Assembly: GCA_002410925.1 (NCBI GenBank)
Contig: DHPR01000012.1
Coordinates: 188,381 to 252,380 of the forward strand
Origin: UBA5359 sp002410925 [NCBI: bacterium UBP13_UBA5359]
Lineage (GTDB): Bacteria > UBP13 > UBA5359
Direction of reading: 5' to 3'
Length of the DNA: 64,000 bases
The position numbers and the translations under genes were made by a program. The notes beneath the pieces were generated by a model. It made no database searches, had not been told where the DNA came from, and worked only from the letters and a program-made list of their open reading frames with translations. This document shows, piece by piece, positions 18,074 to 26,656 of this stretch (positions are counted from its first letter, which is position 1; every line of letters begins with the position of its first letter).

Positions 18074-19096
18074 TTAGTATTGGCCATGTCTGGTTTCAAA
18101 ATGCGTCGGCTTTCTCCATCTGGCTCCATCCTGCATTATCCAGTCTGCCGTCCAGCTTATCAATTGATGGATGCTTACCCTGGGATAGCCGAACAGGCTG
18201 TGACTGAGCTGGCTGTTGCTCAGAATGCCATCAGGTGCTTCTATTCCGGTGAAAGCGACCTCTTTATTCATAAGCTGTCCAAATTGCTCGGCCACCCGGC
18301 GGATACTTAGCACTTCAGGGCCGGTGATATTGATGATGAAGGGTGGAGATGAAACATAATTAAACGTCCTCAGAATCATATCGCTGGCATCGCCCTGAAA
18401 GATAACGTTGACGTTGCCCATGAAGAGATCAATGGCTTCTCCCTTTATCACCTTTTCGGCTATATCTACCAAAACACCATAGCGTAACTCGGCGGCATAA
18501 TTCAGGCGGTTGATGGCCACGAGTAAGCCTGATGTCCGGCTGAAGTGCTCAAATATTCTCTCTCGGCCCAGAGCGCTGACAGCGTACTCCCCTATGGGGT
18601 TGGGAACATCCCTTTCCACGGCTCCGCCATAGACCAGCGGGGTTAGTCCATAAATATTGCCGGTGGAGAAGATTACGATGCGGCTGCGATTATATTTTTG
18701 ACAGACCTCTCCGGGCAAATAGCTATTCAGTGCCCAGGTTAGAGACTGGTTTTCAGCCGAACCGAACTTCATCCCGGCCATAAAGATGACATTTGGAGCA
18801 TCGGGCAGGGCTTCGAGCTCTCTTCTATCCAGAAGATTACAACGAATGGTCTCTATGCCGGCTGATTGGAGCTTTGCCTTCAGGCTGTCGTCAGTAAACC
18901 GGGAAACACCGATTACTCTGCGCTCTTTTCCGGCCGCTTCTGTAGCTCGCTTAGCCATTCGGGCCAAACTCGGGCCCATCTTGCCGCCGACACCCAAGAG
19001 GATGATATCACCTTCCAGTGCGGCCATGGTCTTTATTAAGTCCTCTGAAGGCCGGCTCAACAGCTCTTCCAGTTCTTCTATATTGGTAATGGGCAT
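18074..19096 (-). CDS. NAD-dependent epimerase/dehydratase-like protein lacking the YxxxK lysine
   Basis: The product is 340 residues from ATG 19096; the frame is open farther up but runs into the preceding gene. A Rossmann fold begins at ~28 with LLGVGGKMGPSLARMA (GxxGxxG), followed by NVIFMAGMKFGS and IVIFSTGNIYG, as in the extended short-chain dehydrogenases. The expected YxxxK catalytic pair reads EYAVSALGRERI, so Tyr is present but Lys is replaced by Ala. The fold may act as a binding protein or use a different residue. The start overlaps the amidohydrolase stop by 19 nt. The role in the pathway is unknown; sugar or acyl-sugar epimerisation is only a family-level guess. Confidence 0.72.
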   Translation of the reverse strand: MPITNIEELEELLSRPSEDLIKTMAALEGDIILLGVGGKMGPSLARMAKRATEAAGKERRVIGVSRFTDDSLKAKLQSAGIETIRCNLLDRRELEALPDAPNVIFMAGMKFGSAENQSLTWALNSYLPGEVCQKYNRSRIVIFSTGNIYGLTPLVYGGAVERDVPNPIGEYAVSALGRERIFEHFSRTSGLLVAINRLNYAAELRYGVLVDIAEKVIKGEAIDLFMGNVNVIFQGDASDMILRTFNYVSSPPFIINITGPEVLSIRRVAEQFGQLMNKEVAFTGIEAPDGILSNSQLSHSLFGYPRVSIHQLISWTADWIMQDGARWRKPTHFETRHGQY

Positions 19097-20703
19097 CCTG
19101 ATAATTCTCCTTCTCTCAATATTTTGGCAAAGTTGCCTCCCAACACCTCTTTCTTCTCTGCCAAAGAGAGCCGGGTATAGACGCACCAGCCTAGCTGCGG
19201 TCTGGGGTCTCGCATAGGCGCATCGCTGCCGAACAACACCCTGCCGGCGCCTATAGTATGGCAAAGCCATTCTATCAGGCCATTGGGAACGCCTGTATAT
19301 GTCAGTTCAGCCATGATATTGGAGTGAGCTTGAACTGCCGCTGCCGCCTCCCTGGCAAAGGTCCAAGACTGTCCGGTATGGGCGATGATGAAGGTAGCCT
19401 CAGGATAACGCTCTGCCAGCTCTTTCACTGCCTGGAGGCCGCCGGCAGCAGGGGCCACATGAAGCAGGCCGTAAAGTCTGTGCCGGTTGCAGAAATCCCA
19501 GTAGGGTTCATACAGGGGATCGGCATAGGACAAATTATTGGTATAATACGGCTTCAGACCGCGAAAGCCTCTCCTTTGATGCAGATGCCGACAGCTTTCT
19601 TCTATTTCTGCCGCTGTCTGATGGGTGGGATCGCAACTCGATACGCCGATTATTTCTTCCGGATATCTTTGAACGAGCTCTTCGATCAGCATATTCCCAT
19701 CCACTACATCCATGCTCACGGTTCCATTCCATGACATCATAGCGGCAGCCGTCACTCCCATGCGGCGATTAAGTTCCAACATATGCTCAGCATCTCCGCC
19801 CGGCATGGAATAAGCTACACCGGCGCCGTTCAGCCCGTCGTGGAGAACATGGCTGTGCGCATCCAGCACGGCCACGGATAAAGGCCTGCCGCTGCGGGCA
19901 CACCGAACGATTTCATCCGCCTCTTCGCTAAGCCGGGGTACACCTGACGGCCCTTGACCAAGCAGGCTTTTCAGGCTGCCGCCGGCAAAGGCGGAGATCT
20001 CTTTCTCCGGCAGCAGAGCCCAGTCCACATAACCCCGGGCTGCTCCAGCAGAGCGCTTCAGCAGGCCGGAGCCGAACAACAGCCGCTTTATACCGTATCT
20101 TTGACTGAACCATTCCAGAGCTCTATTGCCCTGAAAATTATGCAGTTCCATGTGAGCATTGGAACAGGCATCCATAATGGCCGTCATCAGATGCCATTGC
20201 GCCCAATGGGACTCGGCGATAAGAACCGGGCAGCGGCTGAATATGCGGCAAAAATCCACCGCCGACTGATAGTTGGCGCCCAGATCGGTTAAAGTTACTG
20301 TTATCAAGCATTGGCAGCGATTCAGCTCCTCTGCCAGCGGCCCGAGCACGTCTGCATGAATAGGATAAGCGTTTCTGGCCGGCTGAAGATGAACGGCACG
20401 AATATCTTCCTGCTTCATCAGATTGATAATACACCGAGGCTCAGGGAAATCACCATATTGGTGCGGAAGAAGAGTCCAGCATGGGTACAGGCGGTCGCGG
20501 TACGGAGCTATCTCTTTCGTTAATCTGTCATTGCAATACATGGCATCGTAATAGATACTCTGTTCGTGCCGGACCAGTGCCCGGGCTATACCGTAAAACT
20601 CCATATCCTCCAGCAGATGGTCCAACCGCCAGCGTTCGGCCTCATCTTTACCGGGGTGAGGACCGTAGGATGTCCAGCAATCGAATATCAACGGATCGGG
20701 CAT
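19078..20703 (-). CDS. Tandem amidohydrolase (two amidohydrolase_2 domains, first degenerate)
   Basis: The product is 541 residues from ATG 20703 (AAGGAGGT, 7 nt spacing), about twice a single-domain amidohydrolase_2. The C-terminal half (~265-541) has the metal site: LDAHSHVLHD, FIIAHTGQSW and LFGSDAPMRDP. The N-terminal half repeats the same fold, but the metal ligands are lost: FDCWTSYGPHP at the start and RLLFGSGLL where GSD is expected. The AESHWAQW His is retained. The organisation suggests an internal duplication in which one half became structural or substrate-binding. The family hydrolyses or decarboxylates ring compounds and lactones (as in fucono- or galactono-lactone-type enzymes). 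It sits inside the five-gene operon. Confidence 0.78.
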   Translation of the reverse strand: MPDPLIFDCWTSYGPHPGKDEAERWRLDHLLEDMEFYGIARALVRHEQSIYYDAMYCNDRLTKEIAPYRDRLYPCWTLLPHQYGDFPEPRCIINLMKQEDIRAVHLQPARNAYPIHADVLGPLAEELNRCQCLITVTLTDLGANYQSAVDFCRIFSRCPVLIAESHWAQWHLMTAIMDACSNAHMELHNFQGNRALEWFSQRYGIKRLLFGSGLLKRSAGAARGYVDWALLPEKEISAFAGGSLKSLLGQGPSGVPRLSEEADEIVRCARSGRPLSVAVLDAHSHVLHDGLNGAGVAYSMPGGDAEHMLELNRRMGVTAAAMMSWNGTVSMDVVDGNMLIEELVQRYPEEIIGVSSCDPTHQTAAEIEESCRHLHQRRGFRGLKPYYTNNLSYADPLYEPYWDFCNRHRLYGLLHVAPAAGGLQAVKELAERYPEATFIIAHTGQSWTFAREAAAAVQAHSNIMAELTYTGVPNGLIEWLCHTIGAGRVLFGSDAPMRDPRPQLGWCVYTRLSLAEKKEVLGGNFAKILREGELSGCPLPI

Positions 20704-20764
20704 AAATGGTACCTCCTTCAACATGAAATAGCTGCTTTATCCTACCCTTTGCTGTCTGCACTAT

Positions 20765-22006
20765 TTACTTGCAGCCGTTCATGAACCATCGGGCAACACG
20801 ATAGATTGCTTCTGCTGTTTCCTCCAGGTCGATATCGGTAAAGGCTTCGCTGACAGGCAAAACCACTCCTGTTTCCAGCACTTCTTCTGCTATCGGACAC
20901 AACCCGGCATGATAATCGTATCGTTCATAGGGATGCCCGCCCCGCTCAAAGGCACTGTGCCTGGTGAAGACGAGATACTCATAGACACAGCGCCCTATAT
21001 AATGAGGTGTGGCTCTTAGACCCTCGGCTTTAAGGGCTGCGGCATACTCATCGGCATCGCATCCCAGCACCCTGGGCTTGATACGCAGCATGTAAAACCA
21101 CCAAGTAGGATCACAACCGGAAGCAGGCTTAGGGAGTGTTATCCCTTCCAAATCCTGCAGCCTGCTGCTCAGCTCTCTGCCCCACCAACGACGCCGCTCT
21201 ACTATTCCGGCAAGTTTATCCAGCTGAGCCGATGCCACAGCGGCTTGAAGTTCAGTCATGCGGTAGTTGTTGGCCAGAAAAGAGGGATCACGAAAAGCAA
21301 CGCCGGGCTCACGGTCATAACATTTATCCGTAGCCAGCCTCAAACGCCTGGCTATTCCCTCATCACTGGTAACAGCCACTCCTCCCTCGCCGCAGGAGAT
21401 ATGTTTGAATTCATTGAGACTGAAGCAGCCGATGTCGCCGACAGAACCGACAAAAGCTCCCTTGTAAGTACACCCCCATGCTTGAGCACAATCTTCAATA
21501 AGGTAGAGGTTATGACGAAGGCATATATCTTTCAAGGCCGTTAAATCGCAGGCGTTGCCCCACAGATGAATCGCCAGCACTGCCCGAGTCCTCTCCGTGA
21601 TATGTTCCTCAACCGACTGCGGCGACAGTGTGTATGAGTGTGGGCAAACATCCGCAAAGACGGGAACGGCGCCCTGATATAGAATAGGTATCAGTGACCC
21701 CATATCGGTAATGGGGGCGGTGATAATTTCATCACCGGGAGAAATTCCCAGCGCTATCATAGCAGCATGAATACTTGCCGTGCCACTGCTGGCTGCTACA
21801 GCGTATTCAGCACCGGTCAATCCGGCAATCCTTCGCTCCATCTCTTTGACTTTATTGCCGGAAGCATAGAACAACACTCCCTTATCGATTGCTTCCTTCA
21901 GTTGCTTTGACTCTTCTTCTCCATAGCGGATCTGCGAACCGTAAGGTACCGTCTTAGCCGGCTTTCCACCTGCAATAGCAGGTAATTCTTGAGAAGTCTT
22001 CTTCAC
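20765..22006 (-). CDS. DegT/DnrJ/EryC1/StrS-family PLP aminotransferase
   Basis: The product is about 413 residues. PLP-fold landmarks are AVAASSGTASIHAAMIAL (~70-87), LYLIEDCAQAWGCTYKG (~165) and the Schiff-base lysine in FSLNEFKHISCGEGG (~195). NNYRMTELQAA (~245) is the typical dimer-interface motif of this family. These enzymes transaminate keto-sugars such as 3-keto or 4-keto nucleotide sugars; a few act as dehydratases or on scyllo-inosose. An ATG at 22012 abuts the GGAGGT directly, so the GTG at 22006 with 6-nt spacing is the better start. It is the first gene of the operon with amidohydrolase, epimerase, aldolase and toroid genes. Confidence 0.85.
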   Translation of the reverse strand: MKKTSQELPAIAGGKPAKTVPYGSQIRYGEEESKQLKEAIDKGVLFYASGNKVKEMERRIAGLTGAEYAVAASSGTASIHAAMIALGISPGDEIITAPITDMGSLIPILYQGAVPVFADVCPHSYTLSPQSVEEHITERTRAVLAIHLWGNACDLTALKDICLRHNLYLIEDCAQAWGCTYKGAFVGSVGDIGCFSLNEFKHISCGEGGVAVTSDEGIARRLRLATDKCYDREPGVAFRDPSFLANNYRMTELQAAVASAQLDKLAGIVERRRWWGRELSSRLQDLEGITLPKPASGCDPTWWFYMLRIKPRVLGCDADEYAAALKAEGLRATPHYIGRCVYEYLVFTRHSAFERGGHPYERYDYHAGLCPIAEEVLETGVVLPVSEAFTDIDLEETAEAIYRVARWFMNGCK

Positions 22007-22158
22007 CTTCATACCTCCGCCACGTTGGTAGATCCCCGGTAAAAAAATAGAAAGAGATCTGTTTCTTTACCAAGGAAAAACCAAACTAATACTATTACTT
22101 ACAATTACCTTAACTTTATTATTATGTGATTAAAATGGATAAATTTAAGATCGATGGA

Positions 22159-23076
22159 TTATTTTGATATCTGCTTCAACGCATTCCTGTAATGCAAAGG
22201 AGAGAGCCCTTCCAGCTTTTTAAAAATACGGCTGAAATAGTAGGTATCCTCAAAACCGACTCTTTCTGCGACCTCCTTTATATGAAGCCTGGGATCATTA
22301 AGCAGCTCTTTTGCCTTCTCGACCCGGACACGATTTATGTAGCTTACCACGCTGATGCCGGTTATTCTTTTAAACACAGAGGATAGATACGACGGACTCA
22401 GAGAGATAAAGGCCGCTAGATCATCAAGAGCAATACGCTCTACATATCTCTCCTCGACATATTTCATTACATCCTTGACCACCATCTTGGACCATCTATC
22501 CTGCTCTTCTGTCAGCGACTTCACATTGCGCAGCAAGCTTATGAAAAATTGGGCCATCAGCTTACCTACGGCCTGCTTATATAGATGCTCTTTACTCTGC
22601 AATTCCTCCGTTACCCTCTCCAGCAAATACTTTGCCTCCCTGCTTCCGGATAAATCAAGACCAAAGAGAACGACCGGCCCCTTGTTCGGTAAGAATTCCG
22701 ACATATGGATACGGCAGTAAAGTACATCTATAGAAGCCCACAGCATCTGAAACGGAGCGCCTTTGACAGGGCTTACTTCATGGAGTTGATGTGGCTGCAG
22801 AATGACCATACTCTTCTCCGTAGCATAAATCTTCCTGCCCTCGATATCGATGTAGCATTTTCCTTTCGGCACGTAATAAAAACAGAAGCAGCTATGATAA
22901 TGGGGAGTATATCTTATCCTTTCCTTGTGGTCCATATACATATTCGTTTTATTATGTGCTGCACTGCTCTGCCCGCACAATGCCATAAGCGGGAATACAG
23001 AAGGCGCTTCAACGGTATCAAGCATCTCTTTGAGAATATTTAAAAAGAATCGTTTCTTTGCGCTAAAACTCTTCAT
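22159..23076 (-). CDS. AraC-family regulator with cupin sensor
   Basis: The 305-residue product has an N-terminal cupin-like sugar-sensing domain (~35-150: RIRYTPHYHSCFCFYYVPKG; VILQPHQLHEVSP). The C-terminal AraC domain with two helix-turn-helix motifs covers ~205-300 (LDDLAAFISLSPSYLSSVFK; HIKEVAERVGFEDTYYFSRIFK; GLSPLHYR). It precedes the aminotransferase operon on the same strand with a 153-nt AT-rich gap and is its probable activator. The ATG follows an extended -10 box by 6 nt with no ribosome-binding site. Confidence 0.88.
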   Translation of the reverse strand: MKSFSAKKRFFLNILKEMLDTVEAPSVFPLMALCGQSSAAHNKTNMYMDHKERIRYTPHYHSCFCFYYVPKGKCYIDIEGRKIYATEKSMVILQPHQLHEVSPVKGAPFQMLWASIDVLYCRIHMSEFLPNKGPVVLFGLDLSGSREAKYLLERVTEELQSKEHLYKQAVGKLMAQFFISLLRNVKSLTEEQDRWSKMVVKDVMKYVEERYVERIALDDLAAFISLSPSYLSSVFKRITGISVVSYINRVRVEKAKELLNDPRLHIKEVAERVGFEDTYYFSRIFKKLEGLSPLHYRNALKQISK

Positions 23077-23091
23077 ATCTAAAGTATACCA
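23077..23091 (-). promoter_or_regulatory. Extended -10 promoter of the AraC gene, leaderless
   Basis: On the minus strand TGGTATACT (TG at 23091-23090, TATACT at 23088-23083) is followed by TTAGAT and the ATG at 23076. A start of transcription at or beside the ATG is implied, and no Shine-Dalgarno is present. No good -35 is seen, as expected for an extended -10. The promoter lies just past the mnmA stop at 23111. Confidence 0.55.
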
Positions 23092-23110
23092 GATATTTAA
23101 TATTTACATT

Positions 23111-24208
23111 TTAAAATGATCTTACGATAATGCCTCCGCCCAACACCGTATCGCCATGATAAAAGACGGCCGACTGGCCTGGAGTAACGGCACGCTGCGG
23201 CTGTGCGAAGGTTACTAATACCTGTCCGCCTTCTACAAGCTCTATCACTGCCAGAGCAGGCTGCATGCGATAGCGCAGAGACACCTCCGCTTCACGGCAA
23301 TTTTCCAGGCCGGGCAGCGCCACCCAATTGATATCCGTCACTGTCAGCCGGCAACGAAAAAGCTCTTCCTCTGAGCCTATTATCACGCGGTTATTTTCAG
23401 CATCTATATCCACTACGTAAAAAGGACGGCCTGAGGCGATGCCCAGGCCTCTTCTCTGGCCTACGGTATAACAAACGATGCCCCGGTGCTGCCCCAGCAC
23501 TCTTCCCGCCGTATCCACGATATCTCCCGGCATAGCGGCAGCAGGATTCCTTTGAGCAACGAAGGCGGCATAATCGTTATCCGGTATAAAGCAGATCTCC
23601 TGGCTCTCGGCCTTGGTAGCTACAGGCAAACCGTAATAAGCGGCCAGTTCTCGCGTCCGCTCCTTGGTCAGACCGCCCAACGGCATCAAAGTACGAGCGA
23701 TCTGCTCCTGGGTCATGGCGTAGAGAAAGTAAGATTGATCCTTGCGTTCGTCCAGGCCGCGCCTGATAATATATCTGGCTCGAGCCCGGTCAAACTCCAG
23801 GCGAGCGTAGTGACCGGTAGCCAGGTAATCGGCATCCATCTCTTCCACCCGGCGTAACAGAGCCTCAAACTTGACCTTCTGGTTACATCTGACGCAGGGG
23901 TTGGGAGTGCGCCCGCGTACATATTCACAGCAGAAATTATCGATAACCTCGGCCTCAAATATATCTCTGAAGTTGAGCAGATAATGCGAAATCCCCAGAT
24001 GTGCCGCTACGCGGCGGGCATCCTCCACGGCTGACAGAGAGCAACAGGCAGCCGTATCGCCTGGGCGCTCGTATTCTTCAGCTCTGGGCCAGAGCTGCAT
24101 GGTGATGCCGATGACCTCATAGCCCTGCTCAAGCAACAAGGCGGCGGCCACGGAGGAATCCACTCCTCCGCTCATGGCTATGGCTACTCTAGGCTTGAGA
24201 ACGTTCAT
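23111..24208 (-). CDS. mnmA: tRNA-specific 2-thiouridylase MnmA
   Basis: The 365-residue product is full length for MnmA (TrmU), which thiolates U34 of tRNA-Lys, -Glu and -Gln. The ATP-PPi loop is AMSGGVDSSVAAALLLEQGY (~11-30). The two catalytic cysteines are in NPCVRCN (~103) and SQEICFIP (~200). The helical domain has KDQSYFLY, and the C-terminal barrel has VGQRRGLGI and LRYRMQPA. The ATG overlaps the stop of a 33-codon ORF as ATGA, which suggests translational coupling. The gene lies outside the glycan loci and is a housekeeping function; it happens to thiolate the tRNA-Gln encoded at 59789. Confidence 0.96.
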   Translation of the reverse strand: MNVLKPRVAIAMSGGVDSSVAAALLLEQGYEVIGITMQLWPRAEEYERPGDTAACCSLSAVEDARRVAAHLGISHYLLNFRDIFEAEVIDNFCCEYVRGRTPNPCVRCNQKVKFEALLRRVEEMDADYLATGHYARLEFDRARARYIIRRGLDERKDQSYFLYAMTQEQIARTLMPLGGLTKERTRELAAYYGLPVATKAESQEICFIPDNDYAAFVAQRNPAAAMPGDIVDTAGRVLGQHRGIVCYTVGQRRGLGIASGRPFYVVDIDAENNRVIIGSEEELFRCRLTVTDINWVALPGLENCREAEVSLRYRMQPALAVIELVEGGQVLVTFAQPQRAVTPGQSAVFYHGDTVLGGGIIVRSF

Positions 24209-24306
24209 TTGGTTTCTAAATTTACTTCTCTAAGCCACACATTCATCGCTTCGGCTTCAATAGTACGAAAATCCTTTAAAGCAGCATATCCGGGCATCTG
24301 TTCCAT
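24205..24306 (-). CDS. Small ORF (33 codons) coupled to mnmA
   Basis: ATG 24306 to TGA 24205 encodes a 33-residue mixed-charge peptide beginning MEQMPGYAALKDF and ending WLREVNLETK. A GGGGGG stretch lies 5 nt before the ATG and the stop overlaps the mnmA ATG as ATGA. The composition is protein-like and helical, with no membrane segment. I do not recognise it. It could be a leader peptide that couples translation into mnmA, or the C-terminal remnant of a longer gene, because the frame is open for another ~20 codons upstream. Confidence 0.4.
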   Translation of the reverse strand: MEQMPGYAALKDFRTIEAEAMNVWLREVNLETK

Positions 24307-24319
24307 GGGGAACCCCCCT

Positions 24320-24427
24320 TTAAGTAATTTCTCTTTCAGGCTGAATAATCTTGTCCTCTTTCTGCTTCTGCTGATTGAAGCCCTCTTTCCTTAACTCCCA
24401 AAGCTGGCGTAGATTACACCTTTTCAG
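24320..24427 (-). CDS. Possible small basic ORF upstream of the mnmA leader ORF
   Basis: A frame open from an in-frame TAG to TAA 24320 encodes about 35 residues with strongly coding-like composition (QLWELRKEGFNQQKQKED, then KIIQPEREIT). No ATG exists. A CTG at 24427 with GGGAG 7 nt upstream is the only start with a ribosome-binding site, so it may instead be a gene remnant frameshifted relative to the ORF that follows 13 nt later. Evidence is weak. Confidence 0.22.
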   Translation of the reverse strand: MKRCNLRQLWELRKEGFNQQKQKEDKIIQPEREIT

Positions 24428-24509
24428 AGGTCTTCTCCCTGCCTATTGTATATCCTGCAAGCAGTCTTATCAATAACAGATGAAACTGTCCTGGAGGCGT
24501 ATTCTAAGC

Positions 24510-25517
24510 TCACGGGCGCAGGCCAGTGAGGAGGATGCGCCTGAGGCATGGCGCCATGGCTTTAGCCATAAAGTAGAACCCCAGAGAATTGCAATGCACC
24601 CCATCCACCAATCCAAAAGCATTATCAGCCGAGATTCCCTTAAGAGCATTGAATAAATAAATGTTCTTATCCCCCTGGCGATTCATAGCCCGGACAAAAG
24701 CACGAGCTGCCTTACGCTGTTTTACTGAAATGGTCTCCCCTGTGTTCTCTGCACAGAAATAAAATGGGCTGACTACTACTATCGGTGTGTTCTTATGAAT
24801 ACGGCGTAATTCTTCTGTAAAGATGGGTAAATTCTCTTCCCATCCCAACTTTATATTGGCCCAGTAATCCAGAACGATGCAGGAGGCATCTATCTCATTG
24901 ATGGCACGGGCCAGCTCCAGCTCGCCCATGCCGTTGCCGGAGAAACCTAAATTAATAAAATCCGCATTCAGCCAGCGAGAGATAAAGGACTGGTAGGTAG
25001 TTCCCGGGGTTGAGGCACATCCGCCCTGGGTAATGCTGGATCCATAAAAAACTATTGGTTTATCCACAGCAAACGGAGTAGAAGGCTCGACGATCGCTGC
25101 TTCATCCAGGCCGATGTAATTTATCTTCGTTGTCTGATATAACGGCATATTAATAGTTATTTCCCGCACAGCCCGGTTTTCGGCGATATGCCATTCTGCC
25201 TTGATCGCACCCTTTTCATCTGGAGAGGTACTGCCCATAAAGATATCATTCACATAAATATCAAAGCCGCTCTGTCCTATGCGAGTTATATGATTCATAA
25301 CCAAATTATCCGGGCATTTGGCTTTAATGCCTACATGCAATGAATCGGTTTTGAACCTTATGCGCCCTCCGGCAGGGATCTGGGCAAGATCCCAGACAGG
25401 CTGCCGAAAGCCTTTCTTCAAACGCCGCGGCAAACGTCTAAGAGAGGGTTTCTCTTCCTCAAACCATGCTAAGCCGTTAACAGCAAACCTCTTATCCGGA
25501 AACTTAAACCATTCCAT
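24510..25517 (-). CDS. SGNH-family esterase with GxDLY-type N-terminal domain
   Basis: The 335-residue cytoplasmic protein has an N-terminal beta-sandwich (~1-150) with GFDIYVNDIFMGS, as in two-domain carbohydrate esterases. The SGNH hydrolase core follows, with block I GSSITQGGC (~160, nucleophile Ser), a Gly block NLGFSGNGMGE (~190), SPFYFC and the C-terminal Asp-x-x-His in LVDGVHCNSLGF (~310). AAGGAG lies 9 nt before the ATG. Family members remove acetyl or other acyl groups from sugars. The next gene upstream (25550) is a secreted hydrolase, so de-esterification of glycan fragments is a reasonable inference. Confidence 0.82.
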   Translation of the reverse strand: MEWFKFPDKRFAVNGLAWFEEEKPSLRRLPRRLKKGFRQPVWDLAQIPAGGRIRFKTDSLHVGIKAKCPDNLVMNHITRIGQSGFDIYVNDIFMGSTSPDEKGAIKAEWHIAENRAVREITINMPLYQTTKINYIGLDEAAIVEPSTPFAVDKPIVFYGSSITQGGCASTPGTTYQSFISRWLNADFINLGFSGNGMGELELARAINEIDASCIVLDYWANIKLGWEENLPIFTEELRRIHKNTPIVVVSPFYFCAENTGETISVKQRKAARAFVRAMNRQGDKNIYLFNALKGISADNAFGLVDGVHCNSLGFYFMAKAMAPCLRRILLTGLRP

Positions 25518-25549
25518 ATATCATTACTCCTTCAACTTATCCGTTCTTA

Positions 25550-26656
25550 TTATTTATTCTGAAAAGAGATCTTCGGGTAACCGGAATAATCAACGATATA
25601 CCTGCCGTTTGAAGTCGGATACTCTATCTTGCCTTTTCTGGCAAAATCGTTGGGTACATTCAACCGTTTGGCAAAGGCTCCGTCTTCCTTCAGATAAACA
25701 TCAGCATACTTGATCACAACCTGTTCACGGTTCCCAACTGAATGCCCCGTGCCTTTAACGGCAACGCCATCTATATCAAACTCCGTTAAAAAATGGGCAT
25801 CTACGCTTATGCCGGCGGCCAGCATATTCCTGTATTGAAGAATTTTTGCCGATATGGGACAGGAGGTATCCGCCACGCCGTGAACTATAACTATCTTCAG
25901 TTGAGGGTTGGCGGCATGCAGGATTTTGCAATGTTCCGGATGGCCAAAATCTCGGATTTCCTGCATATCCTTGCTTAAAAAGGCAGGGCTTTGAGGATCA
26001 CGTGAATACCCGGCATTCAGGTCTGTTCCCTCCCCGGTGCCGAAGGCAATAGCATCAATAAGACCAGGCATGCCGCAGATATCTACACCGCAGGCAAAGG
26101 TATAAGGGGCCAATTTCATGGCCATCTGAGTGACGTTGCCGCCGCCGCTCACTCCCATGGAGTAAATTCTGTTTTCGTTAAACGTAATAGCCTGCGCTTG
26201 GAGCTGTGTCCGGATTGTATAGAGTGCGCCGATAACATCCATAGCCTGTAGAAATCCATGGTCATACGGCAAAGCCTCTTTCCTCCATTCCGGCCCGCTC
26301 TGAAGATAATTCACGGAAACGGCAATAACATTAAACCTGACGGCAAAGGTCTTGCACCATTGAATATATTCAGAAGAATTGTAAACCCCACCCCAGTTAT
26401 GGAGCACCAGCATCAATCCAGTGTTCTTGTTTATGCCGGCAGGAGGCTCTTCCACCCACATTTTAACCATTCGTTTTTCGGGTTTCTGCGGCCACTCCTG
26501 AGCTTCAAACTCCTGCTCCCTGGCCAAAATCCCGGTGGTGGATTTGGCGGATTGAACTGTCTGCGGCACTGCCGCCACCTCACTTTCTAAAGCCAGCAAT
26601 AAAGCCGGCAAAATTATCCCTGCCTGAGCAAAGGAAAACTTTATCTTCCTGGGCAA
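25550..26656 (-). CDS. Secreted alpha/beta hydrolase (DUF2920-like)
   Basis: The product is about 368 residues with an N-terminal hydrophobic segment (GIILPALLLALESEVAA) likely to be a signal peptide. The alpha/beta-hydrolase core shows LMLVLHNWGG (oxyanion strand), the nucleophile elbow MGVSGGGN (~170), IVIVHGVADTSCP (~255, Asp region) and a terminal His in KGTGHSVGN. An esterase acting on polysaccharide acyl or ferulate-type groups is plausible; exact family membership is uncertain. The start shown is a TTG at 26656 without a convincing ribosome-binding site, so the true start is doubtful. It precedes the SGNH esterase by 32 bp. Confidence 0.68.
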   Translation of the reverse strand: MPRKIKFSFAQAGIILPALLLALESEVAAVPQTVQSAKSTTGILAREQEFEAQEWPQKPEKRMVKMWVEEPPAGINKNTGLMLVLHNWGGVYNSSEYIQWCKTFAVRFNVIAVSVNYLQSGPEWRKEALPYDHGFLQAMDVIGALYTIRTQLQAQAITFNENRIYSMGVSGGGNVTQMAMKLAPYTFACGVDICGMPGLIDAIAFGTGEGTDLNAGYSRDPQSPAFLSKDMQEIRDFGHPEHCKILHAANPQLKIVIVHGVADTSCPISAKILQYRNMLAAGISVDAHFLTEFDIDGVAVKGTGHSVGNREQVVIKYADVYLKEDGAFAKRLNVPNDFARKGKIEYPTSNGRYIVDYSGYPKISFQNK

